A stretch of DNA of 64,000 nt from Halosegnis longus (GTDB taxonomy: Archaea; Halobacteriota; Halobacteria; Halobacteriales; Haloarculaceae), in assembly GCF_009663395.1 (NCBI RefSeq), contig NZ_QKNW01000001.1, forward strand, positions 744,001 to 808,000. Reading direction: 5' to 3'. The notes under the pieces are model-generated. The model did not search any database. It was not told the origin of the DNA and saw only the letters and a program-made list of their open reading frames with translations. Shown one piece after another: positions 42,872-53,437 of the stretch (the first letter of the stretch is position 1; every line of letters starts with the position of its first letter). The position numbers and the translations under genes are program-made.

Positions 42872-43732
42872 ATGTACGAGAAGCTACTCGTCCCGGTCGA
42901 CGAGTCGAGCGTGGAGATGGCGCTGTTGCCACACGCCTGTGAGGTCGCGCTCCGATTCGACGCCGAGGTGCGACTGCTCCACGTCGCAGACACGGCCCGC
43001 GACAGCGTCACCGTCACCGACGACGGCCTGGTGGACGCCCTCGAAGCCGCCGGGCGCGACGTGGTCGACGCCGCCGGCGAGGTGCTCGACATCTTCGGCG
43101 TCGAGTACACGACCGACGTGGTCCAGGGGAGTCCCGCCGACACCATCGCCCAGTACGCGACCGAGTTCAACTACGACTGCATCGCGATGGCGACCCACGG
43201 CCGGACGGGTGTCGCCCGCGGACTGCTCGGCAGCGTGACCGAGAAGGTGGTCCGGCTGGCGGACGTACCGGTGCTCACGCTCCGGGGCGGTGACCACGAC
43301 CCGCTCACCTTCCCCTACGAGCGGATTCTCGTCGCGACGGACGGGAGCGCGACCGCCGACCGCGCAGCGAGCCACGCGTTTCGCCTCGCAGAAACACTGA
43401 ATGCATCGGTCCACGTCGTCACGGTCATCGACACGGCGGAACTCGGCCCGGACGTGCGGTCCGTGCTCGACACCAGCGGCGCGCGAGCCGCCGCGCGCGA
43501 AACCGTCGATGCCGTCGCCGAGGACGCGCCAGACGGCGTCGAGGTAACCACCGCAGTCGTCGACGGCAAGCCGTCGACCGCACTCGGCGACTACGTCGAA
43601 GAGAACGGGATGGACGCGGTCGTGCTCGGAACGACCGGCCGCCGCGGCGTCGACCGCATCCTGCTTGGCTCCGTCGCCGAACAGACCGTCCGCACCGCCT
43701 CGGTCCCGGTCATCACCGTCGGCGGGGAGTAG
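42872..43732 (+). CDS. tandem universal stress protein (two Usp domains)
   Basis: The 286-residue product is a fusion of two Usp domains. The first ends in [21 protein letters not shown] and the second in [21 protein letters not shown], and both keep the ATP-binding glycine pattern. Such tandem forms act like an internal dimer. A TATA-like GATTTAATCC at about 42840-42848 gives a leaderless ATG at 42872. Confidence 0.93.
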   Translation: MYEKLLVPVDESSVEMALLPHACEVALRFDAEVRLLHVADTARDSVTVTDDGLVDALEAAGRDVVDAAGEVLDIFGVEYTTDVVQGSPADTIAQYATEFNYDCIAMATHGRTGVARGLLGSVTEKVVRLADVPVLTLRGGDHDPLTFPYERILVATDGSATADRAASHAFRLAETLNASVHVVTVIDTAELGPDVRSVLDTSGARAAARETVDAVAEDAPDGVEVTTAVVDGKPSTALGDYVEENGMDAVVLGTTGRRGVDRILLGSVAEQTVRTASVPVITVGGE

Positions 43733-43733
43733 C

Positions 43734-45134
43734 TCAACAGTCGAACGCCCCGAGCGACTGCCGCTCGGGAGCCGACGGCTCGGGATACATCTCCTGGGTG
43801 ACGTGAATCAATTCGACACTCGTGAGTTGTGAGTCGTGGTGCCCGTCCCACCGGTCACAGAGGTAGTCGGCGAAGCCGGGCCGGAGCGTCGGCGCGTCGG
43901 GGAGGCTGGTGAGATACAGATACCAACTGACGTTCGGATAGGTTTTCCCGCTGTCGTCGACGACAAACTGTGGTTCGCCGCCGCGGAACGCGTCGACGCG
44001 CTGGCCGTCGGTCGTCGTTCCGACCGGAACCGACCAGTTGTCCTCGGTCTTCGGGTAGGGCGCGAACATGTCCCACCGCCGCTCCTCGGGGTCGACGGGA
44101 GCCGCGGGCACCGTCAGAAACCCGACGCTCGCGAGCGACCACACGAGCACGAACGCGAGCGCGACGGCTGCAAGCGCCTGGGTCGCTGAGTGCGGAACGG
44201 TCGGCCAGTCGCCGGGCGTCGGGAGCGCGGCCGCGCGGTCGCGGAGGCGTGCGCGCACCCGTTCTGTCCGTCGCTTGACGCGGTCCCAGACCGACGGCGG
44301 GAGGAAGACGAGCAGGCTCGCCACGGAGACGAGCGGGAACACCCCGAGCCGGAGGGTCGCGAACATGAACAGGTGGCCGCCGGCGAGCGCGGCGACGAGG
44401 GCGGTCCGGACGCGACCGCGCGCGAGCACGAGCAGGGGTGAACAGACGAGTAACGCGAGCCACGCGTGGCTCCCGACCGAGAGCAGCGGCGTCCCCGCGA
44501 CGAGGTTCCCGAGACCGACGGTGAGCGAGTCCACTCGATAGATGTACTGGACGGCGCTCCCCTCGACCCAGAGGTCGCCCCGAAGCTTGAGCACGGCGTT
44601 GACGGCGTAGACGACGACCACCTGCACGAGGACGCCGAGGGTCGCGACGGAGACGGCGCGGCCGCGGTCGTCGGCGACGCGCCGGGCGTCGAGCGCCCAC
44701 CGGCGACCGAGCGGGAGGAACGCACACCACAACAGCAGCCGGCGCAGGAGCCAGTTGCCGGCGTTGGCGACGAGCAGATTCCGCGCGTGGAGCGAGAGCA
44801 GGAGGACGAACAGGACGAACGCGGCCAGCCGGCTCCGGTAGCCGACGACGAGCGCGACCGCCGCGAGCGCCGTCAGCCCGAACAGGAAGAGCGCCCACGC
44901 GAGCGACCCCGAGAGGGTGTACAGCGACAGGCGGCTGATGGTCGGATACGCCGCAGCCAGCAGTGACCGGGGGAGGACGCCGGCGTCGGTGTAGAACGCG
45001 GCGATGTCGGGGAGCCGGAGCGCGAGGTCACAGAGGACGAGCAGACCGAGCGCGATGCGGACGGCGGCGAGCCCGCGGGTGTCGATACCGACCCGAGCGG
45101 GAAGCGTCTCGCGCAGCGATGCGAGCAGGGACAC
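43734..45134 (-). CDS. HTTM-domain membrane protein (vitamin K-dependent carboxylase-like)
   Basis: The 466-residue protein has about nine helices. Features of HTTM proteins are AAVRIALGLLVLCDLALRLP, FYTDAGVLPRSLL, the central LSLHARNLLVANAGNWLLRRLLLW and NAVLKLRGDLWVEGSAV. The C-terminal soluble part begins WDMFAPYPKTEDNWSVP. The family includes gamma-glutamyl carboxylase and bacterial maturation enzymes such as SdpB-like and lantibiotic partners. No substrate peptide gene is obvious nearby. It starts at GTG 45134. Confidence 0.87.
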   Translation of the reverse strand: MSLLASLRETLPARVGIDTRGLAAVRIALGLLVLCDLALRLPDIAAFYTDAGVLPRSLLAAAYPTISRLSLYTLSGSLAWALFLFGLTALAAVALVVGYRSRLAAFVLFVLLLSLHARNLLVANAGNWLLRRLLLWCAFLPLGRRWALDARRVADDRGRAVSVATLGVLVQVVVVYAVNAVLKLRGDLWVEGSAVQYIYRVDSLTVGLGNLVAGTPLLSVGSHAWLALLVCSPLLVLARGRVRTALVAALAGGHLFMFATLRLGVFPLVSVASLLVFLPPSVWDRVKRRTERVRARLRDRAAALPTPGDWPTVPHSATQALAAVALAFVLVWSLASVGFLTVPAAPVDPEERRWDMFAPYPKTEDNWSVPVGTTTDGQRVDAFRGGEPQFVVDDSGKTYPNVSWYLYLTSLPDAPTLRPGFADYLCDRWDGHHDSQLTSVELIHVTQEMYPEPSAPERQSLGAFDC

Positions 45135-45266
45135 GACACACGGTGGGGAGACGGCGAGCGCCGTAGCTCTTTGTATCTGTCACACCGGCGACGAAGTTGA
45201 CGAACGTGCTGTTTTTCGACTGTCGCTACCGAAGGACTAACGCCGAGCGGGAGAAATACGGAGACA

Positions 45267-46325
45267 ATGGACGGTTCACCGCGTGACGAGGCGGCCGTCG
45301 GCACCGACGACCGGTACCACCATCTCATCTCACACATCCAGGACGCGGTCGTCGAGTTCAAGTTCGTCGACGGAACGCCAATCGTCCGGGAGGTGAACGC
45401 CGCGTTCACCGAGCAGTTCGGCTACGAGGCGGCCGATATCGTCGGCGAACCGCTCAACGACTGGATCGTCCCCGAGTGGCTGGCGACCGAAGCCGAGACG
45501 CTCGACGAACAGACTCGGGCGGGCGAGGTGAACTACCAGCGGGTGCGCCGGGAGACGGCGACGGGGCTGCGGGAGTTTCTCTATCGCGGGATACCCTACG
45601 CCGACGAGACGGGGCGGCTGGACGGGTTCGCCGTCTACACGGACCTGACGGACGTGACGCGGAGCGAGCGCCGGATTCAGGTGATGAACCGCATCCTCAG
45701 ACACAACCTCCGCAACCGAGCCAACGTCATCGCGGGCAACACCGCGCGGCTGCTTGCGGACGGCGAGCCGACCGCGGAACGGAGCGAAGCGGCCGCGACG
45801 GTCGAGCGAGCGGCCCGCGAACTGGAGACGCTGGCCGAAGAGAGCGCGGACATCCAGCGGATGCTCGACGAGCCGGAGGTAGAGGCGGCGGGTATCGACG
45901 CCGTCCCGCTCGTCCGGCAGGTGGCGAGCGAGACGCGCACGAACGCCCCGACCGCGACCGTCGAGACCGACCTCCCCGACGAGCTCGTCGTCTACGCGAA
46001 CGACTACCTCCGGCGCGCGCTCGACAGCCTCGCGGACAACGCCGTCAGACACAACCCCGACCCGGAGCCGACGGTCAAACTGACCGCCCGCGTTGCTGGC
46101 GCCGACGGCTGGGCCGACATCACCGTCGAGGACGACGGACCGATGATTCCGGAAATCGAGCGCGCCGTCGTCGGCGAGGACGCCGATATCACCCCCGTCC
46201 GCCACGGCCGCGGGCTGGGGCTGTGGCTCGTCCGGTGGGCGGCGGAGACGTTCGGCGGGACGCTCAGCTTCGAGGAGAGCGACCTCGGTGGCAACCGCGT
46301 CCGCCTGCGGCTCCCCCGGCGTTAG
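45267..46325 (+). CDS. PAS-domain sensor histidine kinase
   Basis: The 352-residue soluble kinase has one PAS domain (about 20-132). The phosphoacceptor His146 is in RILRHNLRNRANVI, a form common in haloarchaea. The HATPase has N-box DSLADNAVRHNPDP and G-box GRGLGLWLVRWAAETFGG. There is no membrane segment, so the signal is cytoplasmic. No response regulator is adjacent. It overlaps the end of the convergent alcohol dehydrogenase gene by four bases. Confidence 0.92.
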   Translation: MDGSPRDEAAVGTDDRYHHLISHIQDAVVEFKFVDGTPIVREVNAAFTEQFGYEAADIVGEPLNDWIVPEWLATEAETLDEQTRAGEVNYQRVRRETATGLREFLYRGIPYADETGRLDGFAVYTDLTDVTRSERRIQVMNRILRHNLRNRANVIAGNTARLLADGEPTAERSEAAATVERAARELETLAEESADIQRMLDEPEVEAAGIDAVPLVRQVASETRTNAPTATVETDLPDELVVYANDYLRRALDSLADNAVRHNPDPEPTVKLTARVAGADGWADITVEDDGPMIPEIERAVVGEDADITPVRHGRGLGLWLVRWAAETFGGTLSFEESDLGGNRVRLRLPRR

Positions 46326-47368
46326 AACGTCAACACCTCGATGCCGTCGGTGTCGTACGTCGACATCGCGGCGAGTCGCTCCGACACCGAGTCGAGCGAC
46401 ACCTCCCTCCCGACGAGCGACCCGGGGTCGAGGTGGCCGCTCTCGACCATCGAGAGCAGTTCGCCGAACCTGGTCGGGGGCATTCCGCGCGCGCCGAGCC
46501 AATCAATCTCCCACCGGGTCATCCAGTCGGTCGGCAGCGACACCGCGCCCTTCTCCGCCTCGGTCGTCAGCCCGACCTGTGCGTGGGTGCCGCGCTCGCG
46601 GAGACACCGGACGGAGTTTCGCGCCGTCTCCGCGCGCCCGAGCGCGTCGACGCTCACGTCGGCCCCGCCGTCGGTGATATCCCGAATCGCGTCGACCGGG
46701 TCGGCCTCGACGGTCGCGACCGCGCCCGCACGCTCGGCGCGGGCGAGCGCATCGGCGTCGACGTCGACGGCAATCGCTCGCGCGCCGAGCGCGTCGGCAA
46801 TCTGGACGGCCGACAGCCCGACGCCGCCACAGCCGTGGACCGCGACCCAGTCGCCACCGGAGATGTCGGCCCGGTGTGCGAGGGTGTGGAAGGCCGTCAT
46901 GTACCGACAGCCGACGGCGGCCACGTCCCGAAAGGAGACGCCGTCGGGAATCGGCTGGAGGTTGTACGAGGCGTTCGGGACGGCCACCCGCTCGGCGAAC
47001 GCGCCGGGGACCGGCCGCTCGAAGCCGAGCGCCGACCCGTCGGGACAGGTGTTTCCGTGACCGGCGTAGCAGTGGGGACACGCGCCACAGCCGAGGCTGA
47101 ACGGAACGACGACGCGGTCACCGACCGAGAAGCCGGTCACGTCGGGACCGGTCTCGATAACCCGACCGGCCGGCTCGTGGCCGAGCACGTAATCGAGAGG
47201 GGCCTGGTCGTCGGCCCACTCGCCGTGGCCCTGCCAGGCGTGCCAGTCGGACCGACAGATACCGCAGGCCTCGACTGCGACGACGGCCCCGTCGGCGTCG
47301 GGCGTCGGGTCGGGCCGCGTCGTCACGTCGAGCGGTTCGCCGTACTCGCGGAGGACGCCAGCGCGCAT
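46322..47368 (-). CDS. zinc-dependent alcohol dehydrogenase
   Basis: The 348-residue MDR enzyme has catalytic zinc residues Cys38 (ACGICRSDWH) and His64-Glu65 (GHEP). Structural zinc Cys94, Cys97, Cys100 and Cys108 and the NAD motif HGCGGVGLSAVQIA are also present. The Trp in SDWHAWQGHG and the spacing are like NAD-dependent alcohol dehydrogenases acting on small or branched alcohols. It is only distantly similar to the enzyme at 1068. The small HTH gene 37 nt upstream on the same strand may regulate it. Confidence 0.9.
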   Translation of the reverse strand: MRAGVLREYGEPLDVTTRPDPTPDADGAVVAVEACGICRSDWHAWQGHGEWADDQAPLDYVLGHEPAGRVIETGPDVTGFSVGDRVVVPFSLGCGACPHCYAGHGNTCPDGSALGFERPVPGAFAERVAVPNASYNLQPIPDGVSFRDVAAVGCRYMTAFHTLAHRADISGGDWVAVHGCGGVGLSAVQIADALGARAIAVDVDADALARAERAGAVATVEADPVDAIRDITDGGADVSVDALGRAETARNSVRCLRERGTHAQVGLTTEAEKGAVSLPTDWMTRWEIDWLGARGMPPTRFGELLSMVESGHLDPGSLVGREVSLDSVSERLAAMSTYDTDGIEVLTF

Positions 47369-47405
47369 ACGCGAGGTGTGCGCGAGACCGACAAAAGCGC
47401 TCGCC

Positions 47406-47600
47406 TCAGACGGCGGTGTACCGGTCGCCGCGCTGTTCGACCAGTTCCGCCTCGACCAGCCGGCGACACGCCGGCAACAGCCGGAGCAGTTGTTCGTCGA
47501 GGGCGGCCGACAGCTCGTCGGCCGTCGCCGCGCCGCGCTCGCTCAGGTACAGATACACCAGCTTCGCCGTCCGCGAGGACAGCCCTCGGACCGAATCCAT
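47406..47600 (-). CDS. small winged-helix DNA-binding protein (64 aa)
   Basis: The 64-residue protein is a single wHTH fold: SRTAKLVYLYLSERGAATAD, SAALDEQLLRLLPACRRLVE and the wing ELVEQRGDRYTAV. There is no effector domain. It lies just upstream of an alcohol dehydrogenase on the same strand. It resembles MarR/TrmB-type DNA-binding cores. Confidence 0.75.
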   Translation of the reverse strand: MDSVRGLSSRTAKLVYLYLSERGAATADELSAALDEQLLRLLPACRRLVEAELVEQRGDRYTAV

Positions 47601-47652
47601 ACCGGCGGCTGATGACGACAGCTACTAAATGTATCTACGGCGTTTGTCGAAC

Positions 47653-48060
47653 TCAGAAGCCGAGATGCGAACTCGACCCGGGCATGTCGTCGTCGCTGAT
47701 GCCGCCGACGTGTTCGAACGTGAGGTCGTCGTCGGTGAGATACACGTCATCCCGGTTGACCGTGATGGCGACCTCGGCGAGTGTCGAACCGGCGGCTTTC
47801 CCGTTGTCGCAGTAGCCGGTCGACCCGTCGAAGATGGAGCCGTGTTTCGGACAGATGACGCCGCCGTCGCGGGTGGCTGCACCGTTGCCGCGGTCGAGCC
47901 GCTGGTCGATTTCGTGTTGACAGAAGTTCTTCCACGCCGCGATCTCCTCTTCGCTGTCGCGGATGAGGATGACCTCCTCCTCGCGGCCGTCGGACTCGGT
48001 GACGGTAAAGAGGAACGACCCCTGTTCGGGCACCTCGTCGGTCGTCGTGATGCGTTCCAT
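47653..48060 (-). CDS. Rieske [2Fe-2S] ferredoxin-like protein
   Basis: This 135-residue soluble Rieske domain has cluster ligands Cys47 and His49 (FCQHEI) and Cys70 and His73 (ICPKHGSIFD). The 20-residue spacing between the pairs is a little longer than average. It has no membrane anchor, so it is probably an electron carrier of an oxygenase or nitrite reductase-like system. No oxygenase subunit is nearby. The acidic tail is typical of halophiles. Confidence 0.9.
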   Translation of the reverse strand: MERITTTDEVPEQGSFLFTVTESDGREEEVILIRDSEEEIAAWKNFCQHEIDQRLDRGNGAATRDGGVICPKHGSIFDGSTGYCDNGKAAGSTLAEVAITVNRDDVYLTDDDLTFEHVGGISDDDMPGSSSHLGF

Positions 48061-48097
48061 ACCGGGAGTTCACGGCCGAGCGAGGTGTGCGTTTCGC

Positions 48098-49960
48098 TCA
48101 GTCGGCGAGGGCCATCCCCGACAGTTCGACGCAGAGGCCGCCGGCCTCGCTCTCGGACAGCGAGACACCCCAGCCGTGCGCCTCAGCGATGCGGGCGACG
48201 ATACCGAGTCCGAGTCCCGACCCCTCGCTGCTGGTGGTGTAGCCCGACTGGAGCACGTCCTCGCGCTCGTCGGCCGGGATGCCGGGACCGTCGTCACAGA
48301 TGGACAGCGTCGCGGTGTCGCCGGTGACGGTCGCGCGCACGTCGATGTGGGGGTCGTCGGCGTGGTCGACGGCGTTGCGGAGCACGTTCTCGAGACACCG
48401 CTGGAGCCGCGGCTTGTCGGCCAACACCGTCAGCGACTCGTCGGGGAGCGACAGCGTGGCGTCGCCGGCGAGCACGCCGTGCCACGCGGTCTCGACCAGC
48501 GGCGTCAGCTCGACGGGCGACGGCGACTCGACGGTGCGGCCGTCGCGCGCGAGCGTCAGGGCGTCCTGGATGAGCGTCGTCATCCGGTCGAGCGCGTCCT
48601 CGGCGGCCCCGAGATGCGAGAGGTCCTCCGTCTCGCGGGCGAGTTCGATGCGACCGCTGGCGACGTTGAGCGGCGTCCGGAGGTCGTGGCTCACGACCGA
48701 CGCGAACTCGTCGAGTCGCTCGTTTTGCCGGCGAAGCTCCTCCTCGCGGGCCTTCCGCTCGGAGATGTCGCGGGCCACGCCAAGCAGCATCGGCTCACCG
48801 TCGTGGACGATACGGCGCGTGTTCAGCTGGTAGGGAGTACACTCCCCGTCGTTGTTCACCTCGATTTCCCCGCGGAAGGAGCCGCCCGAGTCGAGGATCT
48901 CCTGCAGTTGGGTCGTGAAGTCGGCCTCGATGGTCTCGTTGGGTATCCCGGTGGCGGACATCGCTTCGAGCTGGTCGCGGTCGTACGGGACCGCCTCGAC
49001 GAGCGCGTCGTTGACCGTATCGAACCGGAACGACGCATCGAGGATGTACACCGGGTCGGGGATGGAGTTGAGCACCTCCCGGAAAAACCGCTCCTGTTCG
49101 GCGATTTCGTCCTCGCGTTCGATACGCGAGAGCGTCTCGGCGAGGTGGTCACACAGCAGAACGGCCGCCTCGTAGTCCTCGGTCGTGAAGACGCCGACGC
49201 CGTCACCGACCGCTTGGAAGATGCCGTGTTCGCCGATGGGGACGCTGAGGAGTGCGACCTCGTTGTCGCTCTCGACGTGCGGGTACGCGGCCACGTCGTC
49301 GATGAGCAGCGCCTCGCCCGACTGGTACGAGAGCCCGGCGATACCCTCGTCGCTGGGAAGCACGTCGGCCTCGCCGTGTTCGTCGCCGCGCTCCTCGACG
49401 ACCCGGAGCATCCCGTCGCGCTCGATACCGAAGGAACACCGGTCGAACGCCAGAATCTGCGTCGCGGCGTCTGCCGCCATCTCGATGGCCTCCAGTTCGT
49501 CGGTACAGGCGTGGAGGTCGCTGGTGAAGGCGGCGAGCGGTTGCATCCGGGTCGACACGCGGTCGACGGTCTCGCGGTCGTACCGGGTCACGCGACGCTC
49601 GATGCGGTCGAGCAGTCGGTCGTAGGCGTCCTCGGCCGTCGCCGAGACGTAGTCGGTCACGTCGGCGCGGATGGCCGCCTCGGCGAACGTCGCGGGGTCG
49701 CGGGCGGTGAACAACAGGACGGGTAACAGCGAGTCGTACTCGCGGACCACCTCGACGGTGTCGAAGTCGGTCGCCGCCGGGTCGACGACGAGACAGTCAA
49801 CGTCGGAAAGCCGGTCGAGAACGTCGGTGGCGTCGGGTGAAGCGTCGAGCGGGATAGCCGACAGCGCGGGGGCCCGCCGGGAGAGTTCCGCCGCCACGCG
49901 CGAAGCAGTGTCGGCGACCACGAGAACTGTCGGTCCCGCCGATTCCCCCTTCGCGTTCAT
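48098..49960 (-). CDS. multi-domain sensor histidine kinase (receiver-like, GAF, PAS)
   Basis: The 620-residue protein comprises an N-terminal receiver-like domain (about 10-120, VLVVADTASR ... DCLVVDPAATD), a GAF domain (about 145-285), a PAS domain (about 290-405), and HisKA with His425 (SVVSHDLRTPLNVASGRIEL). The HATPase has the N-box ENVLRNAVDHADDP and DDGPGIPADER. All is cytoplasmic. Its promoter has a strong TATA box and a palindrome (49984-50013). The cognate regulator is not adjacent. Confidence 0.92.
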   Translation of the reverse strand: MNAKGESAGPTVLVVADTASRVAAELSRRAPALSAIPLDASPDATDVLDRLSDVDCLVVDPAATDFDTVEVVREYDSLLPVLLFTARDPATFAEAAIRADVTDYVSATAEDAYDRLLDRIERRVTRYDRETVDRVSTRMQPLAAFTSDLHACTDELEAIEMAADAATQILAFDRCSFGIERDGMLRVVEERGDEHGEADVLPSDEGIAGLSYQSGEALLIDDVAAYPHVESDNEVALLSVPIGEHGIFQAVGDGVGVFTTEDYEAAVLLCDHLAETLSRIEREDEIAEQERFFREVLNSIPDPVYILDASFRFDTVNDALVEAVPYDRDQLEAMSATGIPNETIEADFTTQLQEILDSGGSFRGEIEVNNDGECTPYQLNTRRIVHDGEPMLLGVARDISERKAREEELRRQNERLDEFASVVSHDLRTPLNVASGRIELARETEDLSHLGAAEDALDRMTTLIQDALTLARDGRTVESPSPVELTPLVETAWHGVLAGDATLSLPDESLTVLADKPRLQRCLENVLRNAVDHADDPHIDVRATVTGDTATLSICDDGPGIPADEREDVLQSGYTTSSEGSGLGLGIVARIAEAHGWGVSLSESEAGGLCVELSGMALAD

Positions 49961-49983
49961 CTGTGAGTGAATTGCAGTCTCTG

Positions 49984-50013
49984 GTATATATACTTACATA
50001 CACTCGCGTGTAT
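49984..50013 (-). promoter_or_regulatory. TATA box and upstream palindrome of the multi-domain kinase gene
   Basis: GTATATATAC (49984-49993) is the TATA element of the kinase gene, starting at 49960. Five bases upstream of it, ATACAC-4 nt-GTGTAT (49998-50013) is a perfect inverted repeat. It sits where a regulator would help or hinder TFB binding. Confidence 0.5.
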
Positions 50014-50044
50014 CGCCGGCAAGCGTCCGGTCGCCGCCGGCCCG

Positions 50045-51049
50045 TCACAACAGCGGCTCGACGGCCGCCATCGTCGCCTCCTTCGCGTCGTCGTCAAGCC
50101 CGCTCGCGAAGCCGACCCTGACGGCGTCGACGCCGTCGATATCGCGGAACGTCGAGAGCCGCTCGCGCACCTCCCGCGGGGTGCCGGCGGCCGCAAGCGA
50201 ATCGAGCAGTTCGTCGGGGAGCGCCGCGGCCATCGCGTCCGTGTCGCGGTCCGACTCCCACGCCTCGCGAATCTCGGCGACGACGTCCGGATACCCCTGT
50301 TTCGCGACCGAGTCGCCGTAGAAGGGACCGTACGCGCCGATGAGGAACGCGACCGCCGACCGGGCACTCGCGCGCGCCTGCTCGCGGTCCTCGCTCGCGA
50401 CCGTTCGCACCAGCGGCGTCACCCGCACGTCATCGACGGTGCGCCCGCCGAGGTCGGCCCCGCGTTCGAGGTCGCCCAGCCGGTCTCGAAGCCCGTCGGC
50501 CGTGAACAGCTGTGGCACCCAGCCGTCGGCGAAGCGCCCGACGAGTTCGGTCGCCTTCGGGCCGAGCGCGGCCACGTCGATTGCCGGCGGGTCTTCCGGC
50601 ACGGGACGGCTGTACCGCAGCCCGCCGACGTCGTAACACTCCCCGTCGTACTCGACGCTACCGCCCTCGTACACCTCCCGGATGATGTCGATACACTCCC
50701 GCAGTCGCCGGAGCGGGCGGTCGAACTTCCCCCCGTGCCACCCCTCCGCGATGGCCGGCGAGGACGTGCCCAGCCCGAGTCGGAAGCGCCCGTCCGTCGC
50801 GTCGTGCATCGTCAACGCGGTCTGAGCGAGCACGGTCGGGGCGCGCCCGTACGGCGAGAGCACGTCCGTCGACACGCCGATGTCCTCGGTTCGCTCGCCG
50901 ACGACGGTGAACGCCGACACCATGTCCCAGCCGGTGGTTTCACCGGCCGAAACGCGCTCGAATCCAAGCCGTTCGGCGTGTTGGGCACGGGCAGCAAGCG
51001 AGTCCAGCGAGTCGTGGTCACCGGTCGACAAGACGAGTTCGTAGCTCAT
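50045..51049 (-). CDS. LLM-class (F420-dependent) oxidoreductase
   Basis: The 334-residue luciferase-like TIM barrel has LAARAQHAERLGFERVSAGE at the start. RFRLGLGTSSPAIAEGWHGG is the flavin/F420-site loop, and IDVAALGPKATELVGRFADG is also typical. Haloarchaeal members are related to methylene-H4MPT reductase (Mer) but usually act on unknown substrates with F420 or FMN. It has normal length and lies alone between the kinase and malic enzyme genes. Confidence 0.85.
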   Translation of the reverse strand: MSYELVLSTGDHDSLDSLAARAQHAERLGFERVSAGETTGWDMVSAFTVVGERTEDIGVSTDVLSPYGRAPTVLAQTALTMHDATDGRFRLGLGTSSPAIAEGWHGGKFDRPLRRLRECIDIIREVYEGGSVEYDGECYDVGGLRYSRPVPEDPPAIDVAALGPKATELVGRFADGWVPQLFTADGLRDRLGDLERGADLGGRTVDDVRVTPLVRTVASEDREQARASARSAVAFLIGAYGPFYGDSVAKQGYPDVVAEIREAWESDRDTDAMAAALPDELLDSLAAAGTPREVRERLSTFRDIDGVDAVRVGFASGLDDDAKEATMAAVEPLL

Positions 51050-51121
51050 ACGCCGGTAGCCGGGTGGGGATATGATAAACGTCGGGGCGGACGGGGGGAA
51101 CCGCTCGCTGTCGCTCGCGGA

Positions 51122-53374
51122 TTACTCCTCGTCTTCCTGTGCGTCCACGACCGCAACGCTCGCCAGATTCACGATGTCTTTCACTTCGTCGCCGCGCTGG
51201 AGGACGTGAACCGGCTTGTCCATCCCGACGAGCATCGGGCCGACGGCGTCGGCTCCCCCGAGCCGCTGGAGCAGCTTGTACGCGATGTTGCCCGCCTCCA
51301 GGTTCGGGAACACGAGCACGTTCGCCGGCTCGTCGAGTTCGGCAAACGAGTAGTCGGTCGTGAGAATGTCCTCGATGACGGCGGTGTCGGCCTGCATCTC
51401 CCCGTCGACCGGGAAGTCGACGGTCGGGTCGCTGCGGAGGCGGTCGGCGGCCTCGCGCGGCTTGCGCGTCCCCTCGTTGTCGACGGTCCCGAAGTCGGAG
51501 TACGACAGCAGAGCGACGCGGGGGTCGACGTTGAACTGTCGCGCGAGGTCGGCGGTGTGGCGGGCGACCTCCGCCAACACGTCTTCGTCGGGGGCCTGGT
51601 TCACGGTCGCGTCGGCACAGAAGACGACGCGGTCGTCGAAGGTGAGCATGTAGACGCCGGCGGCGTAGTTGGCGTCGGGAGCCGTGCCGACGACCTGCAG
51701 CGGCGGGCGAAGCGCGGTCGGGTAGTGGTGGGTCAGGCCGGTCAACATCACGTCGGCGTCGCCCATCTCCACGAGCGTCGAGGCGAGCCAGTCGCCGTCG
51801 CGGATGAGCGAGTCGGCCTCGTTGCGGGTGACGCCGTCGCGCTTGCGTAGCTCGTGGAGTCGCTCGGCGTAGGGGTCGAGGTGGTCGCTGGTCGGGTCGA
51901 CGATTTCGGGGTCGAAGGCGAGTCCGAGTTCCGCCGCCGTGCGGTGAATCTGGTCGGCGTCGCCGACGAGTATCGGCTCGGCGATACCCTCGTCCTGAAG
52001 CTGGTAGGCGGCGCGGATGATTTTCCGGTCTGCGCCCTCGGAGAAGACGACGCGTTTCGGATTCGACTGCGCCTTCGTCAGGACGGTGCGCATCATCTCG
52101 CGGCCCTTTCCGAGACGGGCTTCGAGTTCGTCGCGGTAGCCGTCGAGGTCGCGCTCGGCGCGGGCGACGCCGGAGTCGATAGCCGCCTGCGCGACGGCCG
52201 CCGACACCTCGAACAACACCCGCGTGTCGAGCGGCTTCGGAATCAGGTACTCCGGCCCGAACTGGAGCGGTTCGTCGCCGTACGCCTTCACGACGGCGTC
52301 GGGCACGTCCTCCTTCGCGAGGTCGGCGAGCGCCTCGGCGGCGGCCTGTTTCATCGGCTCGTTGATGTCCGTCGCACGCACGTCGAGCGCGCCGCGGAAC
52401 AGGAACGGGAAGCCGAGCACGTTGTTCACCTGATTCGGGTAATCCGACCGCCCCGTCGCCATAATCAGGTCGTCGCGGGCGGCCATCGCCTCCTCGTAGC
52501 CGATTTCCGGATTCGGATTCGCCATCGCGAACACGACCGGGTCGGGGGCCATCGACTGCACCATCTCCTCGGAGACGATGCCGCCGACGGAGAGGCCGAC
52601 GAACACGTCGGCCCCCTCGATGGCGTCTTCGAGTTCGCCGCCCGACTCGGCGGCGAACGGCTCGGTGTACTCGTGTGGGTCGCCGGCGGCCGCCCGCTCT
52701 TCGGTGATGATGCCGTCGATATCGACCATCGTGATGTTGTCGGGGTCGACCCCGAGGTCGGTGTAGAAGCGGGCGGTGGCGGTGGCGGCCGCGCCGGCGC
52801 CCGAAAAGACGACAGAGAGGTCTTCGAAGGATTTGCCCGTCAGCTCACAGGCGTTCATCAGCGCCGCCCCGGAGATGATGGCGGTGCCGTGTTGGTCGTC
52901 GTGGAAGACGGGGATATCCATCGACTCGCGCAGGCGCGCCTCGATTTCGAAACACTCCGGGGCGGAGATATCTTCGAGGTTGATGCCGCCAAAGGTCGGC
53001 TCCATGCGCTCAACCGCGGCACAGAACCCGTCGGGGTCGGCGTCGTCGAGTTCGATGTCGAACACGTCGATATCGGCGAATCGCTTGAACAGGACGCCCT
53101 TCCCTTCCATGACGGGCTTGGACGCCTGTGCGCCGATGTCGCCGAGTCCGAGCACGGCGGTCCCGTTCGAGACGACCCCGACCATGTTCCCTTTCGTCGT
53201 GTAGCGGTAGGCGTCGGCCGGGTCGTCCGCGATTTTCTCACACGGCGCGGCGACGCCCGGCGAGTAGGCCAGCGAGAGGTCCCGCTGCGTGTTCGTCGGC
53301 TTCGTCGTCGAAATCTCCACCTTGCCGGGGGGCTTCGCCTCGTGATACTCCAGTGCGTCCTCGTCGAGTCCCAT
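51122..53374 (-). CDS. maeB: malic enzyme fused to a phosphotransacetylase-like domain
   Basis: The 750-residue product has a malic enzyme part (about 1-420) with [35 protein letters not shown] and [23 protein letters not shown]-type domain (about 430-740) with [20 protein letters not shown] and [20 protein letters not shown] follows. The enzyme decarboxylates malate to pyruvate with NADP. In MaeB proteins the C-terminal domain is regulatory, sensing acetyl-CoA, rather than catalytic. Nothing is truncated. Confidence 0.94.
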   Translation of the reverse strand: MGLDEDALEYHEAKPPGKVEISTTKPTNTQRDLSLAYSPGVAAPCEKIADDPADAYRYTTKGNMVGVVSNGTAVLGLGDIGAQASKPVMEGKGVLFKRFADIDVFDIELDDADPDGFCAAVERMEPTFGGINLEDISAPECFEIEARLRESMDIPVFHDDQHGTAIISGAALMNACELTGKSFEDLSVVFSGAGAAATATARFYTDLGVDPDNITMVDIDGIITEERAAAGDPHEYTEPFAAESGGELEDAIEGADVFVGLSVGGIVSEEMVQSMAPDPVVFAMANPNPEIGYEEAMAARDDLIMATGRSDYPNQVNNVLGFPFLFRGALDVRATDINEPMKQAAAEALADLAKEDVPDAVVKAYGDEPLQFGPEYLIPKPLDTRVLFEVSAAVAQAAIDSGVARAERDLDGYRDELEARLGKGREMMRTVLTKAQSNPKRVVFSEGADRKIIRAAYQLQDEGIAEPILVGDADQIHRTAAELGLAFDPEIVDPTSDHLDPYAERLHELRKRDGVTRNEADSLIRDGDWLASTLVEMGDADVMLTGLTHHYPTALRPPLQVVGTAPDANYAAGVYMLTFDDRVVFCADATVNQAPDEDVLAEVARHTADLARQFNVDPRVALLSYSDFGTVDNEGTRKPREAADRLRSDPTVDFPVDGEMQADTAVIEDILTTDYSFAELDEPANVLVFPNLEAGNIAYKLLQRLGGADAVGPMLVGMDKPVHVLQRGDEVKDIVNLASVAVVDAQEDEE

Positions 53375-53437
53375 ATCTCGTCTCTATCGTCGGACTACTA
53401 AACGGCTCTCGCTCGCTGTATTGTTCGTGATAAACCG

